Assembly: GCA_013339895.1 (NCBI GenBank)
Contig: JABACO010000018.1
Coordinates: 1,801,850 to 1,865,849, forward strand
DNA: 64,000 nt
Reading direction: 5' to 3'
From: Ephydatia muelleri
Lineage: Eukaryota > Porifera > Demospongiae > Spongillida > Spongillidae
Below are positions 10,028 to 20,779 of this stretch, piece after piece. Positions within the stretch are counted from its first letter, which is position 1. Every line of letters begins with the position of its first letter. The notes under the pieces were generated by a model that had not been told where the DNA came from, did not search any database, and was given only the letters and a program-made list of their open reading frames with translations. A program made the position numbers and the translations under genes.

Positions 10028-11397
10028 GCTGACCTTAACTTGTATACCAAACCAGAATGTCACTATGGTTTCCCTGTTCACCTGACACCACAAGTACAGC
10101 ACGGAGAAAATTAAGGCTGAGCCAAGAACCTGGTGGCACAAATGAGCAACATCATTCTGAGGTTGATTCGGGTTTGTCTTTTTTTGTTTGTTTTTGTATC
10201 AAATCAAATGTAACAAAACATGATTGCAGAAGAAAAAGGTGTTCTCAAACAATGCATTTGTTGGCTTACCGGAAGTTGAACAATAAAACCGATCACCTGG
10301 GCTTCAGTTAAGAAGAAAACTGAACCATATATGGTCAGTAAAGTGAATAAATTTAACCAAATGGAGCAGAATACAACACCCGTGTATGTGTGTGTGTGCG
10401 TGTGTGCATGTGTGTAGGTGTGTGCATGTGTGTGTGTGTGCATGTGTGTAGGTGTGTGTGTGTATGTGTGTGTGTCTGATAATAGAAGCCCGTCAAGTGG
10501 GCCCAACTAAATCATGGCCTCAAACTGATGCCACATCCTTGTATAGAAGCTGAGCCTGCCAAATTATACGGCATTTAATTTTAACTTTGCTAACAACCCT
10601 ACTGGTACATGGGGAGAAGGATGTGGTATGTGGGTGTGGCAGGTGAGTGTGGTGTGAGGGAGGAGGGAAGAGTGCACTGTTATAGTGGAGGGTAAGGTGT
10701 GAGGTGGGATGGGAGGATGCAAGAGGCAAAACACAAGGGCGACACCCCCCAGACCAGTAGGATACCACAATGCTGAAGGAATTGAACAAGAGCATGAAGA
10801 TGTAGTCTGCAGGTGTGCCACTGAAGATGCCTAGAAGTGGGTGAGAGAAACACAATATAATTATATAACTCTGGAACTATCCCCCAGCATTAGGGACAAA
10901 CTTGATTCATAACATGCCCTAAATTTTCAGAGTGCCAATACCTTTCCTACGTTACTATAGATACGTTGTGACTTATTAATCACCACGATGTTGTGCATAA
11001 TGCTTTCCAACTCTTACCCGTCTCCAACATGGACGAATAACTATAGAGGAAATACAGCATCATCAGCCATCTGAAGTTCACCGGGAACCACAACAAACAG
11101 GTCACGAATCTCCAGATCTGCGATTAAAAAACAAAAAACAAACCCAGTCTGTGATCTACAAACAAACTCGCGTATTTACCCACACTAGTCACAAAAACAA
11201 CAATAAACAATAGAGGCTTCAGAGCTTCCGAAACTCACCTGAAAACTACTAATCGCTTCGGGTAAAAGAACGAGGTACACAGGACTCAAGATGCCAAGTT
11301 TTGTAGTGAGAGGTAAGAAGAATGAAGAGAAGAACCACCACCTGGTGACCTTCGGAATACGCGAAATCCATGCAGAAATGTCACTCTGTGCATCCAT
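9243..11397 (-). CDS. DERL1: Derlin-1 homologue
   Basis: Eight exons (11239-11397, 11018-11117, 10766-10830, 10270-10296, 10034-10129, 9826-9878, 9654-9764, 9243-9378) encode 248 aa, against 251 in human. Derlin-1 identity is clear: W-rich N terminus (IPKVTRWWFF), LGILSPVYL, the rhomboid-fold WR motif (IWRFVTCL), TPADYIFMLLFNSF, LYLWCQVNRETIVTFWFG, GHLYYFITDTWP, ISTPQFL and the tail GFGVPPASRRPVGG. It ends in WGQGQRLGD, an SHP box that in Derlin-1 recruits the p97/VCP ATPase. Derlins are catalytically dead rhomboids that help retrotranslocate proteins in ER-associated degradation. Exon 4 is only 27 nt; the model needs it for the phase and for the missing part of a membrane helix. Three introns carry CA/TG tracts. 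Confidence 0.95.
9388..9476. repeat. (TG)n tract, DERL1 last intron
   Basis: An impure TG repeat directly upstream (on the minus strand) of the last DERL1 exon. Its complementary CA run forms part of the region preceding the acceptor. Confidence 0.9.
9925..10027. repeat. (CA)n tract, DERL1 intron 5
   Basis: A CA repeat with several CACCACA and CATACA interruptions between the DERL1 exons at 10034-10129 and 9826-9878. Confidence 0.9.
10385..10475. repeat. TG-rich repeat, DERL1 intron 3
   Basis: A TGTG/TGCATG/TAGGTG mixture between the micro-exon at 10270-10296 and the exon at 10766-10830. Confidence 0.85.
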
Positions 11398-11551
11398 TCT
11401 TCATGTACACAAAAAGCAATAAACGGTGCGCGTAACTTAGAAATGGAGAATGATGTAGCTCGTTTCGATTGGACCGCGGTGACGTAATCAGAAATGAAGG
11501 ACGCGTAGCGAGCGCGTGCATAGGCGGAGCTGGGACTGCAAGCGAAGACTG
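11398..11551. promoter_or_regulatory. Divergent promoter, DERL1 / RGS22-like
   Basis: Start codons of the two divergent genes are 154 bp apart. The interval contains TGACGTAA near 11480, a CRE-like sequence, and GC-rich stretches; whether these are used is unknown. The compactness implies one bidirectional promoter. Confidence 0.5.
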
Positions 11552-14500
11552 ATGGAAAACTTGCCGACACTTGGAGAATTCAGGGTTGCTTTGCAGGAAG
11601 ACACAGCATTTAGAGACTATTTGAATACATACCTTCGTCTTCCGGTAGGCTTTTGTATTGTGGTGCATACCCTGATTAGAAATTCGTGTAGGTTTTCTCA
11701 AGACGGCTAACGTACTGTGCACAGAAAGAAACATGGATTGTTGAACCATCATTCGTAGCTACGTACTATGTAAATCGTGCGCGTTATTGCTCGATTGATG
11801 TTTTAATAGGCCCAGCATCCGTTTTATTTAGCTAGTTTTGTTACTACAGTTCACGGAAGACGAGGCGATTCTGGCATGGGTGCACGAGAAGCGACTACCC
11901 CTCTTCTGGGACACCGATCTGTTCTACGAATACCGGTTGGCTCGCAAGCTGGTAGAGAATAACGAAGGTTGGTTCAGAGTTAATTAAGCAAGAGGCGTAC
12001 AAACAGCCGTATAGTACAATAAATTATCTCTTGTGCATACGATATACGCTTTCTCGTGCTTAGTGCTGGACTCCACCCTACGGGACGCTCTCCTAACGGT
12101 CTACGGTATGGAGCGTTTTAGGTACTTCCTTTTTGCAACGGAAGGAGACTCGTCTTGCATTTTCTGGATGGAAGTGGAAAGACTTAAGCGAACGTCAGAC
12201 GATCCTGCGGCGAGAAACAAGATCCTAGCCAAGATCAACTCTACGTTTCTCAACGACGGCGCCTCCTTTTCGCTGAAGCAGGAAGTGAAACAGATCATTC
12301 TGTCCTTCAAGAGGAGCGGATGCTCCACGGACAGCGAGAGCCACTTCGCGGTGAGGATGAAGGCGCTCTCCCACGTGCAGCTATCTGCCCTCCACAGCCT
12401 GCGCACCTATTGGACGAAGAGGTACATGGATAGCATGGTCGTCCACAGCACGCCTTGCCGCGTCAGAAGAATGTCGAACGCATGTGCCGACGTCCAATTT
12501 ACCCCAAAAAGCCAGTTCCTACCGAAAATAATCACCGCTCATGATGCCATGCGGGATAGCAGACAGCCAAAGGCAGCACCTGAGCTTTTTACGGTTAGCC
12601 AGCAGAGGCTACTTCCTGCGATGAGCTGTGGAAGGTTCGGCACAGCAACAACCAGCTTGAATGCGGCAAGAGGAGACGTCCAAAAGGTGGGATCGGCTTA
12701 CATGCTACTTAGCAATTAAATTACATGCTTTTTGCAGGCTCACTTTTTTTTTTCTTTACGCGCTGTTCAGATTGTTCTTAAATTAGCCACAGATATTAAC
12801 ATTAATATCAATGAATCAAGATGGTGATTTGAATTCATCAGTAATTGCATCATCAACACCACTAACCACAGTTTACAAACGTCCTTGGGGTAACTGAGAA
12901 CTGAGGCCTGCAGACGCACTGCATTAGGTGTAGAAAGGGGCGTTTCCTTCTATAGTCATCATTAGAATGATGCAGGACGTCACGTGCTAAAATATCTCAG
13001 AGTGATCGTAGTTTCTTAATTAGCAAGTACTTTTGATTTGATTTGTTTGTGCATCATTTCTTTTTGCAAGGGTAGAGCAGTTTGGAAATGTAATGAACAC
13101 TTGTATCCTTTGGAGGAATCACTACACATACACACACATGCACACACTATATAAACACACACACATATACACACACACACATACACACACACACACATAC
13201 ACACACACACATACACACACACACACATACACACACACACATACACACGCACATGCACCTACACATACACACATGTCTCGTAATTAATGGTCACAATGGA
13301 TGCAGGTGCAGAAGGTAGAAACCATCACAAAGAACAGTCTGGCAGATGGAACAGGGTCTGGGGACCAGCTTAGACCCATGTTCACGACCAGTGCTCAACT
13401 CCTCTTCCCAAAGTTAACCCCTTCGGAATCTGTCCGCACCACCGCAAGTCCAAGTGGCAGCAGCTCAGATGGCAGGCTTCGCTCGCTGCTCTGTGCGACC
13501 GTCAGGGCTGACTTTGTGGCAGGCAACCCTCTCTTGAGATACCTCAGCGCCTGCTCCTCCCGGGAGAGCCAGGACCACCTCCTCTTCTGGTGGTCGGTGG
13601 AGCTCGTCCTAACGCAAGACGAGATGGAGAGGTACTACCAGGCCCGAGTACCAGCCGCTGACTGCCCGTATTTGACCAGCTTTGAGACGCAGCCGGTGGC
13701 ACAAACCATGTCCGAACTCCTGGTGCTCTTCGTGGAGGAGGGGGCGAGGCACCCCGTGAGCCTGCCGCAGCCACTGCTGAATGGCCTGGGCACCTGTCTA
13801 AGGAAAGGGATGGGGAGGAGCTTGCTTCTGTATGCGCAGGAGCACGTCATTGAAGTGAGTGGTGGGAGGAGATGTAGGGTGGGAGGGGCTTTAGTGTGGG
13901 AGGAGCTGTTAGGTATGAAGTGGGAGGGGCTTCAGGGTGTAAGATTATTGATGACTTTGCATCCTATTTCAGAAACTTCTACCAGTGTGGAAGCAGTATT
14001 TGTTGCACGATAACAATGACTTTGTTAAGAGTTGTGTAAGTAAGGCAGCACCGTGTGAGCATCACCTGCACACACTGCAATGGCTCTGATAACACTCTAG
14101 GTGGCAGAGAGGGTCTTATGTGGCCAGCCTCTGTCCTACAGGGACAGGGTTCGCACCTCCCTCAGCACAACCACATTGGAAGAAGTGCCTCTCTTCATCT
14201 TCAGTTCAGGCGACATGGAGCCTGTTTGGAGGTCTCTTAAGTTGTCTGAAGCAGCCAAGTATCCAGGTAACCATGACAATAATCATTACCTCAATGGTTA
14301 TGCCACTGCAATAGTCATCATTCTAAGAGTATGGTGTCCGTACTGCACGATCAGCAGCAGTGTGTCCCAAACTCCATGCAGGCGTATCGCACCTCCCGTC
14401 CAGACAATGGCAAGGTGTTGCCGTGACAGCACCATGCCCTCTAATAGTGGACACCCCTGCAGCCCCCCGCAGTGGGCTCCCAACGCTCAACGATGCCACG

Positions 14501-17428
14501 CTGGAGGCAAAGCTGGCAGAGATGGTGTCCAACCCCATGATCACCACCATCTTCAGGGCCCATAGGCAGGATGCCCGCAAGAGCAGACATGTGCTTCTGT
14601 GTGTGACCAAGCCGGCAAACATCCTCGGCCTCAAGAGACCACCACACCCGAGGCAAGTATTCTTATTAATGCCCACCTTGGTGCTCTAGAAAAGACCTAT
14701 GAAAACGGTGTGCCCACACTCAGGGGTTACATGGACATCCTGAAAGATCCTAAGCAACTCAGATTCTTCGAGCACTTCCTAAGCACAAAGGGAAACAATT
14801 CGGAGGCTCGGCTGCAGTTTTGGCTAGCCGTGGAAGACCTCAAGTCCATCCACAAAAAGAGTACCCTGAGGCATCAGATCGCCAAAATTGAACAACGGTT
14901 CCTTGGAAGAAAGGCCGAAAAACGTGAGTGCATGATGTCACTACTTTCATTTTGAAATTGTCTTGGAATGAAGGAGAGGAAGAGGAGGAAGGGAGGAGAA
15001 AGGGAGGAGGAATGGAGGAGGAAGGGAGGAGGAAGGGAGGAGGAAGGGGAGAGGAATGGAGGAGGAAGAAAGGAGGAGGAAGAGGTGAAAGGGCTGGGAG
15101 AGGAATATGAATAATAACATTTACTTGATGCAGGTCTTTTTATTTTTTGTTGGGGTCAGTGGTAGGGTATCAAGTGGCAGAGTTTCTAGGGTCAGAAAGA
15201 CTCACTCTGGCCAAGCTCCTGACGGCCCAGGCCATGATATCTGACCACATGGAGGGGACCTGGTACAAGCCCTACCTGGAGTACCTCCGGGTAGATGAAG
15301 AGCAGGAGAAGCCAGCGTCCATTGTGACCGTCCAGGAACCTGTGGAGAACACCAAGAGAACCTTCCATTGCAAGGAGAGAACAGTAAGCTTTGAGGAGAG
15401 GGTTGCTGTCTGGTGTGTTCCATCTGCCCCTGCCCCTGCCCCTCTTGTCCTCTCTGATGGGAATAGAAAATTCTATGGACCACGTTTGCTCACCTGGTGG
15501 TCAACTTTAGGCGAGGGTTGATGAATCAGGCAACTGCAGAGCAGTTCCACCTGTTCTTGCGCAAGGAGGTGACCAGAGGTATGTATGGCTTTCTTCTTTA
15601 CTACCTCCTCTATTTCCTTCCTTCCATCTTTCCTGGTGACCACACCTCCTCATGTTCTCCTCTTCTTATGTTGTTCCCTCTCCAATCCCTTGCCCCTCCC
15701 CTACACTTTCACCACTTCCTCCCCCTACACTTCCACCACTCCCCTCCCCTACACTCCCCCTTCCCACTTTACTCCGCCCCTCCCCCTACACTCCCACCAC
15801 TCCCCTACACTCCACCCTCCCCTACACTCCCCCTCCCCTACACTCCCCCTCCTCTACACTCCGCCCCTCCCCCTTCACTCTGCCCCTCCCCCTACACTCC
15901 CCCTCCCCCTACACTCCCCCTCCCCCTACACTCCCCCTCCCCCTACACTCCCCCTCCCCTACACTCCCCCTCCCCCTACACTCCTCCCCCCCTCCCCCTA
16001 CACTCCCCCCTCCCCCTACACTCCCCCTCCCCTACACTCCCCCTCCCCCTACACTCCCCCTCCCCCCCCCTACACGCCCCCTCCCCTACACTCCCCCTCC
16101 CCCTACACTCCCCCCTCCCCCTACACTCCCCCTCCCCCTACACTCTCCCCTCCCCCTACACTCCCCCTCACCCTACACTCACTCCCCTCCCCCTACACTC
16201 CTCCGCCCTCCCCTAACACTCCCCTCCCCCTATACTCCCCCTCCCCCTATACTCCACCCCTCCCCCTACACTCCACCCATTAACACACTTGTCTCTTCTA
16301 CCTTATTTTTTCAACCCTGTAGGTGTTATTTCTCGAGATGGTACTAAAATCATGGTTGGTAAGAAAATGGTGATGGTCACAAAACTACTTAATGACCTCT
16401 CCTTTTGGGCTGAAGTGGAAAGGTAAGATCACATCACACATGCCACTCTCATTCTCCCCTCCCCCCTCTACTTCTACCAGGTACAAGGACATCTTTGACA
16501 TGCTCAGTGCCTCCAAAATCAGCGGATATCACGTACCAGAGGATGACATCATCATTCACAAGAAGGTGACAGCCATCGTCAACTGTTACATCGATTCCGT
16601 TGTCATCCCAAAGGTTCAGGTAAGTCAGCCAGCGCCCTAAGTTCCCTCCTCTTGAAGGAGAGCACTCCTCCCCAGATCAATACCTCTGCGGAAATAGCGG
16701 AACGGATAATAAGAAACGTGGCTCAAGGACACATCACTCGTGGCCTTTTTCACGAGGCTGCCTTGAGCATCTTCTCCATCCTCACTGTGTACTGGAAGAA
16801 GTAAGACCTCCTAACCCTGCCCAATGACTCCTCCCACACCCACTTCAAATGAGCTCATTCATTCCTCCCCTCATCGTCACACCACACCCACACACACTCT
16901 CATCATCACACCACACCCACACACACTCTCATTGTCACTCCACACCCACACACACCCTCATCGTCACACCACACCCACACACACCCTCATCGTCACTCCA
17001 CACCCACACACCCTCATTGTCACTCCACACCTACACACACCCTCATCGTCACACCACACCCACACAGATTCTGCTTGGCGAAGTTTTCTACTCCCCAGAA
17101 ACCATCTTGGTCCAAACTAGCAATGGACCGACTTGCTTTGGAAGACTCCAAAGCAATACTCAACTTCACCATCGGCATACCAAACTGCTACTCCCTGACA
17201 TCATTCGAACACTCCACCAGTCAGTTGTTTGGTAAAGCCACACCTCAGTCCTCGATGCTCCACCCACCATTACAAGACCCTCTCTCCAATGCTCCACCCC
17301 CTTCTCCTCCTCACCTAGATGGCCCAATCCTATCATTCAGCTTACACCACGGACTGAGGTGGTACAAAACACGAGCCAACAATCAAGCAGGTATCGACCT
17401 TCAAAATCCCACAACAGTATCGTCATAG
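11552..17428 (+). CDS. RGS22: RGS22-like multi-RGS-domain protein
   Basis: About 1,000 aa from some 15 exons: 11552-11644, 11850-11967, 12064-12686, 13306-13854, 13973-14035, 14101-14266, 14448-about 14653, about 14690-14923, 15160-15383, 15467-15578, 16323-16422, 16481-16619, 16676-16800, 17068-17231, 17319-17428. The N terminus ([14 protein letters not shown]...[26 protein letters not shown]) matches the start of RGS22. RGS-like helical bundles follow ([81 protein letters not shown]). Human RGS22 is about 1,260 aa and testis/cilium associated, binding G-alpha 12/13 family subunits. Phases agree everywhere except the junction of exons 7 and 8, where the reading frames do not meet with a standard intron. 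The stop is 107 bp from the end of FEM1, transcribed towards it. Confidence 0.8.
13124..13277. repeat. (CA)n microsatellite in RGS22-like intron 3
   Basis: CA repeats with regular CATACA interruptions, just upstream of the exon starting at 13306. Confidence 0.9.
14950..15105. repeat. Purine-rich GGAGGAAGG tract
   Basis: About 150 bp of G and A almost exclusively, built from GGAGGAAGG-like units, in the RGS22-like intron after the exon ending 14923. Confidence 0.85.
15655..16280. repeat. Pyrimidine minisatellite, CTCCCCCTACA units
   Basis: About 50 copies of an 11-13 bp unit (CTCCCCCTACA and variants) fill an RGS22-like intron. On the sense strand it is nearly free of G, an extreme strand asymmetry that could form triplex structures. 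Three long open frames here are translations of the repeat. Confidence 0.95.
16876..17066. repeat. 28-bp CA-rich tandem repeat
   Basis: Seven or so copies of a unit containing CTCATCGTCACACCACACCC, in the RGS22-like intron ending at the acceptor before 17068; the last repeat supplies the acceptor itself. Confidence 0.9.
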
Positions 17429-17534
17429 CAAACAACAACACAAAAACACAACACAACCTGTATAATTAACAGACATATGTTTTGGAGAATAAGGTGTGGG
17501 GAGGGAGGGAGGAAGAGAGGCGGTAACGCAGGTC

Positions 17535-19481
17535 TCATGCAGCCTTTTTCGACACAACCACAGCAGCGTCGCATTCGTGCCACGACACAATGCAGCTTAG
17601 ACTGTGTGGGAGGATAGCACTGTACTCGAAGCGATAGTCCAGCACTGCCTTGGCCGCAAGGCAGTGAAGCGACAGCTGTCTCCTGCCCGCCATCTCGAGT
17701 TCCTGAATAATGCCCACCCTGTCGTTGGAGTAATCCGCTTTCAACCCGAGGGCCAAGTCCAACGCCGTCTTCCCCTCGTGGTTCACTGCATCCACATGCG
17801 CCCCGTACTCGATCAACGTCCGGACGCAGTGCAGGGCGTTGTCCTCCTGCAGCCTTGCCGCCAGGTGGAGAGGGAAGTTTCCTTCCCCGTCCTCGCACTG
17901 GACTGGGCACCCCATCTCCAGCAGGAGAGCGAGGACGCGCTGGAGGGGCAGCTTGTTGCAGGCGATTTCCTTGGCCGCACCCATGCTCTCCGTGGGGAGG
18001 TTCTGGAGGCACGCGATGAGGAGGGGACAGGGATTGTCTCGGGAGATCTCCACCAGCTGGACACCGGCCCTGTGGATGAGGTCGTCTTCCACCTCGCGTT
18101 GCTTCCGGTCCTTGATGCGATCGGCCACCTTGATCCAGGTGGCGAGCATCCGGGCGAGGCAGAAGATGACGTCGTTCTCCGATATCTTGCTGTCGTGGGC
18201 GAGACGGTACTCGCGGAGCCCCCAGTTGAAGTGCTGCTCGATGCTGGGCGTGAACCCGTTGTCGGCCATGATGGAAAACCCTCGAACGCAGAAGAGGAGA
18301 TCCTCGATGATCTGGAGTTCGTAGGCCATCCTCGCCGCCTCGTCGAACTCGAGCGAGCGCTGCCAGAGCTCCAAGCTCTTGCCGTAGTCCTTCTCGGCCA
18401 GGGCCATGTCCCCGCAGATGCGGATGTAGAAGGCGGTCGTCGGGTGCACTTTACCTAGAACGCGCTCGCAGATGATGGCGCTCAGGTAGAACATGCGCGT
18501 CTCGTCCCCCATGATGTGTACGACGTCCTCCCGCTTGGCGGGCTCTTCGATACCAGCGTACATCTTGTGCGCTTTGGGGAAATCGGCGAAAAATTTCCTG
18601 TGTTTCTGGCGGACGGCAACCGCCTTGTGCAACCACTTCTCCGCGGTACTGTAGTTTGAACTTAGGACGTCCTTGGCGGCCAAAAGACAGTAGCAGTTGT
18701 AGCGTTCCATGGGCGCCAAATCGAAGGAGTCCTCCAAGTAGCCGAGCACCTTGGCGTGCCCGTAGCAGCAGGCGAGGATGGCCGGAGTGAAACCGACGTC
18801 GTTGGCGCAGTTCTTGGCGCCCGCGTTCACCAGTATGGTGGCTATCTCCACCGACCCGGACTCGACGCAGACGTGGAGCGGGGTGTCCCCGTTGTGACCG
18901 CGGTGCTGGACGTTCGCCCCTTTGGCGATGAGGAGGTTGACGCAGTCCATCTTGCGCATGGCGGCGGCGATGGTGAGGGGACTCTGCCCCACCTGGTTCG
19001 GCTTGTCGATATCCGCCCCGAGGTCTATGAGGTACTTGCACACCTCGCAGTGGCCGTCGAAGGCGGCCCCCCTGAGGGGGCTGGACTTGGACTGGGTGGT
19101 GTGGTCGATGTCGGCCCCACGCCCCACCAGCTCCTTCACGAAAGACAGCTTCCCGAGCGTCGAGGCGGTCCAGAGCGGGGTCGCGCCGGCGACGGGGTAC
19201 CCGCCCTCGATCACGGCCGATGTCTCCTGTTCCAGGTTGACGCGGTAGTTGCCCAGAATGTATTGGAAGCAATTTTCGGCGCCTTTGAGGATGGAAATGA
19301 TGAGAGGAGATTGGTCTTTCTCTGCTTTGCTGGCTACGAGACGTCCCTGAAAAATTTCTTTCAGCTTGGCGTCAGACAGTTGGGCCTTTAGTTCTCCTAC
19401 GTTGTCAGCCGAGACGCAACTGAGAACACCGCTTAGAGGATCGAGAAAACGACGACGCACTTTGTGGTGTCCGTTGGCCAT
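17535..19481 (-). CDS. FEM1: FEM1-type ankyrin-repeat CUL2 substrate receptor
   Basis: A single uninterrupted frame of 648 aa, inside the 617-669 aa range of human FEM1A/B/C. The N terminus has a run of ankyrin repeats (GATPLWTASTLGKLSFVKELVGRGADID, SPLRGAAFDGHCEVCKYLIDLGADID, SPLTIAAAMRKMDCVNLLIAKGANV, TPLHVCVESGSVEIATILVNAGA, TPAILACCYGHAKVLGYLED), the middle a TPR-like segment (SAIICERVLGKVHPTTAFYIRICGDMALAEKDYGKSLELWQRSL), and the C terminus two more ankyrin repeats (NFPLHLAARLQ, KTALDLALGLKAD). FEM1 proteins are substrate receptors of CUL2-RBX1 ubiquitin ligases that read C-terminal degrons. The gene is intronless and GC-rich among intron-rich neighbours, so a retrocopy origin is possible. 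Which vertebrate paralogue it equals was not resolved. Confidence 0.95.
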   Translation of the reverse strand: MANGHHKVRRRFLDPLSGVLSCVSADNVGELKAQLSDAKLKEIFQGRLVASKAEKDQSPLIISILKGAENCFQYILGNYRVNLEQETSAVIEGGYPVAGATPLWTASTLGKLSFVKELVGRGADIDHTTQSKSSPLRGAAFDGHCEVCKYLIDLGADIDKPNQVGQSPLTIAAAMRKMDCVNLLIAKGANVQHRGHNGDTPLHVCVESGSVEIATILVNAGAKNCANDVGFTPAILACCYGHAKVLGYLEDSFDLAPMERYNCYCLLAAKDVLSSNYSTAEKWLHKAVAVRQKHRKFFADFPKAHKMYAGIEEPAKREDVVHIMGDETRMFYLSAIICERVLGKVHPTTAFYIRICGDMALAEKDYGKSLELWQRSLEFDEAARMAYELQIIEDLLFCVRGFSIMADNGFTPSIEQHFNWGLREYRLAHDSKISENDVIFCLARMLATWIKVADRIKDRKQREVEDDLIHRAGVQLVEISRDNPCPLLIACLQNLPTESMGAAKEIACNKLPLQRVLALLLEMGCPVQCEDGEGNFPLHLAARLQEDNALHCVRTLIEYGAHVDAVNHEGKTALDLALGLKADYSNDRVGIIQELEMAGRRQLSLHCLAAKAVLDYRFEYSAILPHSLSCIVSWHECDAAVVVSKKAA

Positions 19482-19700
19482 CTTCCATACTGACGTCAGT
19501 TTTATAATATTGCAACCTAATTAGAATAACACAACACAATGTACCGTATGTGTGTCAAATGGAGCGTACGGGTCTTGAAAAAAGTGGTTCGAAAATTATT
19601 TTATAGAGGAAGTCACTCTTTTTTAATTTGATGGATATGGCTTTCTCTCCCAAATAACCACATGGCTGACCTATGAAATGTGGACCCAGCTATGGAGGGT
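19482..19700. other. FEM1 5' flank
   Basis: The upstream side of FEM1; no defined promoter motif recognised. It grades into the retrotransposon remnant. Confidence 0.4.
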
Positions 19701-20284
19701 CAGGTATAAAAGGTGGTGGTTTTGAGGGAGCACTTCATGCTATGAAGGAACTTTTAAAATAGAGCATCTGCATGAGGACTACTGTTTTTAGATGCATTCG
19801 ACTCTCTCAATAGGGTTTTAGCAATATGTTCCACCCACATTCAGTGACCATGTTGTGCAAGGTTTGTATTCAACACAGCCTCTCTTGTGGTACACAAAAA
19901 GGACAATTCTGAATTTATATTTAGTAAAGAGGGTGCTGCACAAGGAGATCCATTATCAATGCTGATGTATGAAGCCACCCTAATGCCTCTTCCCTGTCAG
20001 CTCCAAGATGTAGTCAAAATTGGTACGCAGATGACTTCTGTACTCACTACTGGCATCTGAACCATCTGCACGAATGACCTAAGTATGGTTGCACGAATGA
20101 CCTAAGTATGGTTGCACGAATGACCAAAGTATGGTTTACAATCCAGAACCAAAGCATGCTAATAAGGGACAAAGTAGTTAGGGGCTACTGCTTTTTGGTG
20201 GTTTTATTGGAGACCTTGAAACAACCAAACCAGAGTATTCAAGACAACGTGATAATCAATCTCCTGAAGCTGCACCACAAGCTG

Positions 20285-20662
20285 TCTTTTGCAGCACCAT
20301 CTGAACACCTCCAATATGAAAGGACTTACTTGCAGCACCATCTGAACACCTCCAATATGAAAGGACTTACTTGCAGCACCATCTGAACACCTCCAATATG
20401 AAAGGACTTACTTGCAGTACCATCTGAACACCTCCAATATGAAAGGACTTACTTGCAGTACCATCTGAACACCTCCAATATGAAAGGACTTACTTGCAGC
20501 ACCATCTGAATACCTCCAATGTGAAAGGACTTACTTGCAGCACCATCTGAACACCTCCAATGTGAAAGGACTTACTTGCAGCACCATCTGAACACCTCCA
20601 ATATGAAAGGACTTACTTGCAGCACCATCTGAACACCTCCAATATGAAAGGACTTACTTGCA
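20285..20662 (+). repeat. 41-bp tandem repeat derived from RT codons
   Basis: About nine copies of a 41-bp unit with core TGAAAGGACTTACTTGCAGC followed by ACCATCTGAACACCTCC. The terminal copy runs into unique RT sequence encoding ERTYLQRLVQNIG, so the unit looks like an amplified piece of the retrotransposon reading frame. 41 bp is not a multiple of three, so the expansion destroyed the frame. Confidence 0.9.
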
Positions 20663-20779
20663 GAGACTAGTCCAGAACATCGGCAATGCCTTTCTCCCTT
20701 CATGGGATACTCTGCCTTTTGGCCTGCTATTTTCGATAGTACAATATCTGAAAAAGATCAACTGCTCTTCTCAATCCCT

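Noticed and set aside
15497..16347. Three overlapping proline-rich frames of more than 230 codons
   Set aside because: All three frames are open because the CTCCCCCTACA array has no stop; the region is an intron of the RGS22-like gene.
17604..19391. Long plus-strand frames opposite FEM1 (284, 211, 161 codons)
   Set aside because: Shadows of the GC-rich FEM1 coding sequence; no domain recognised.
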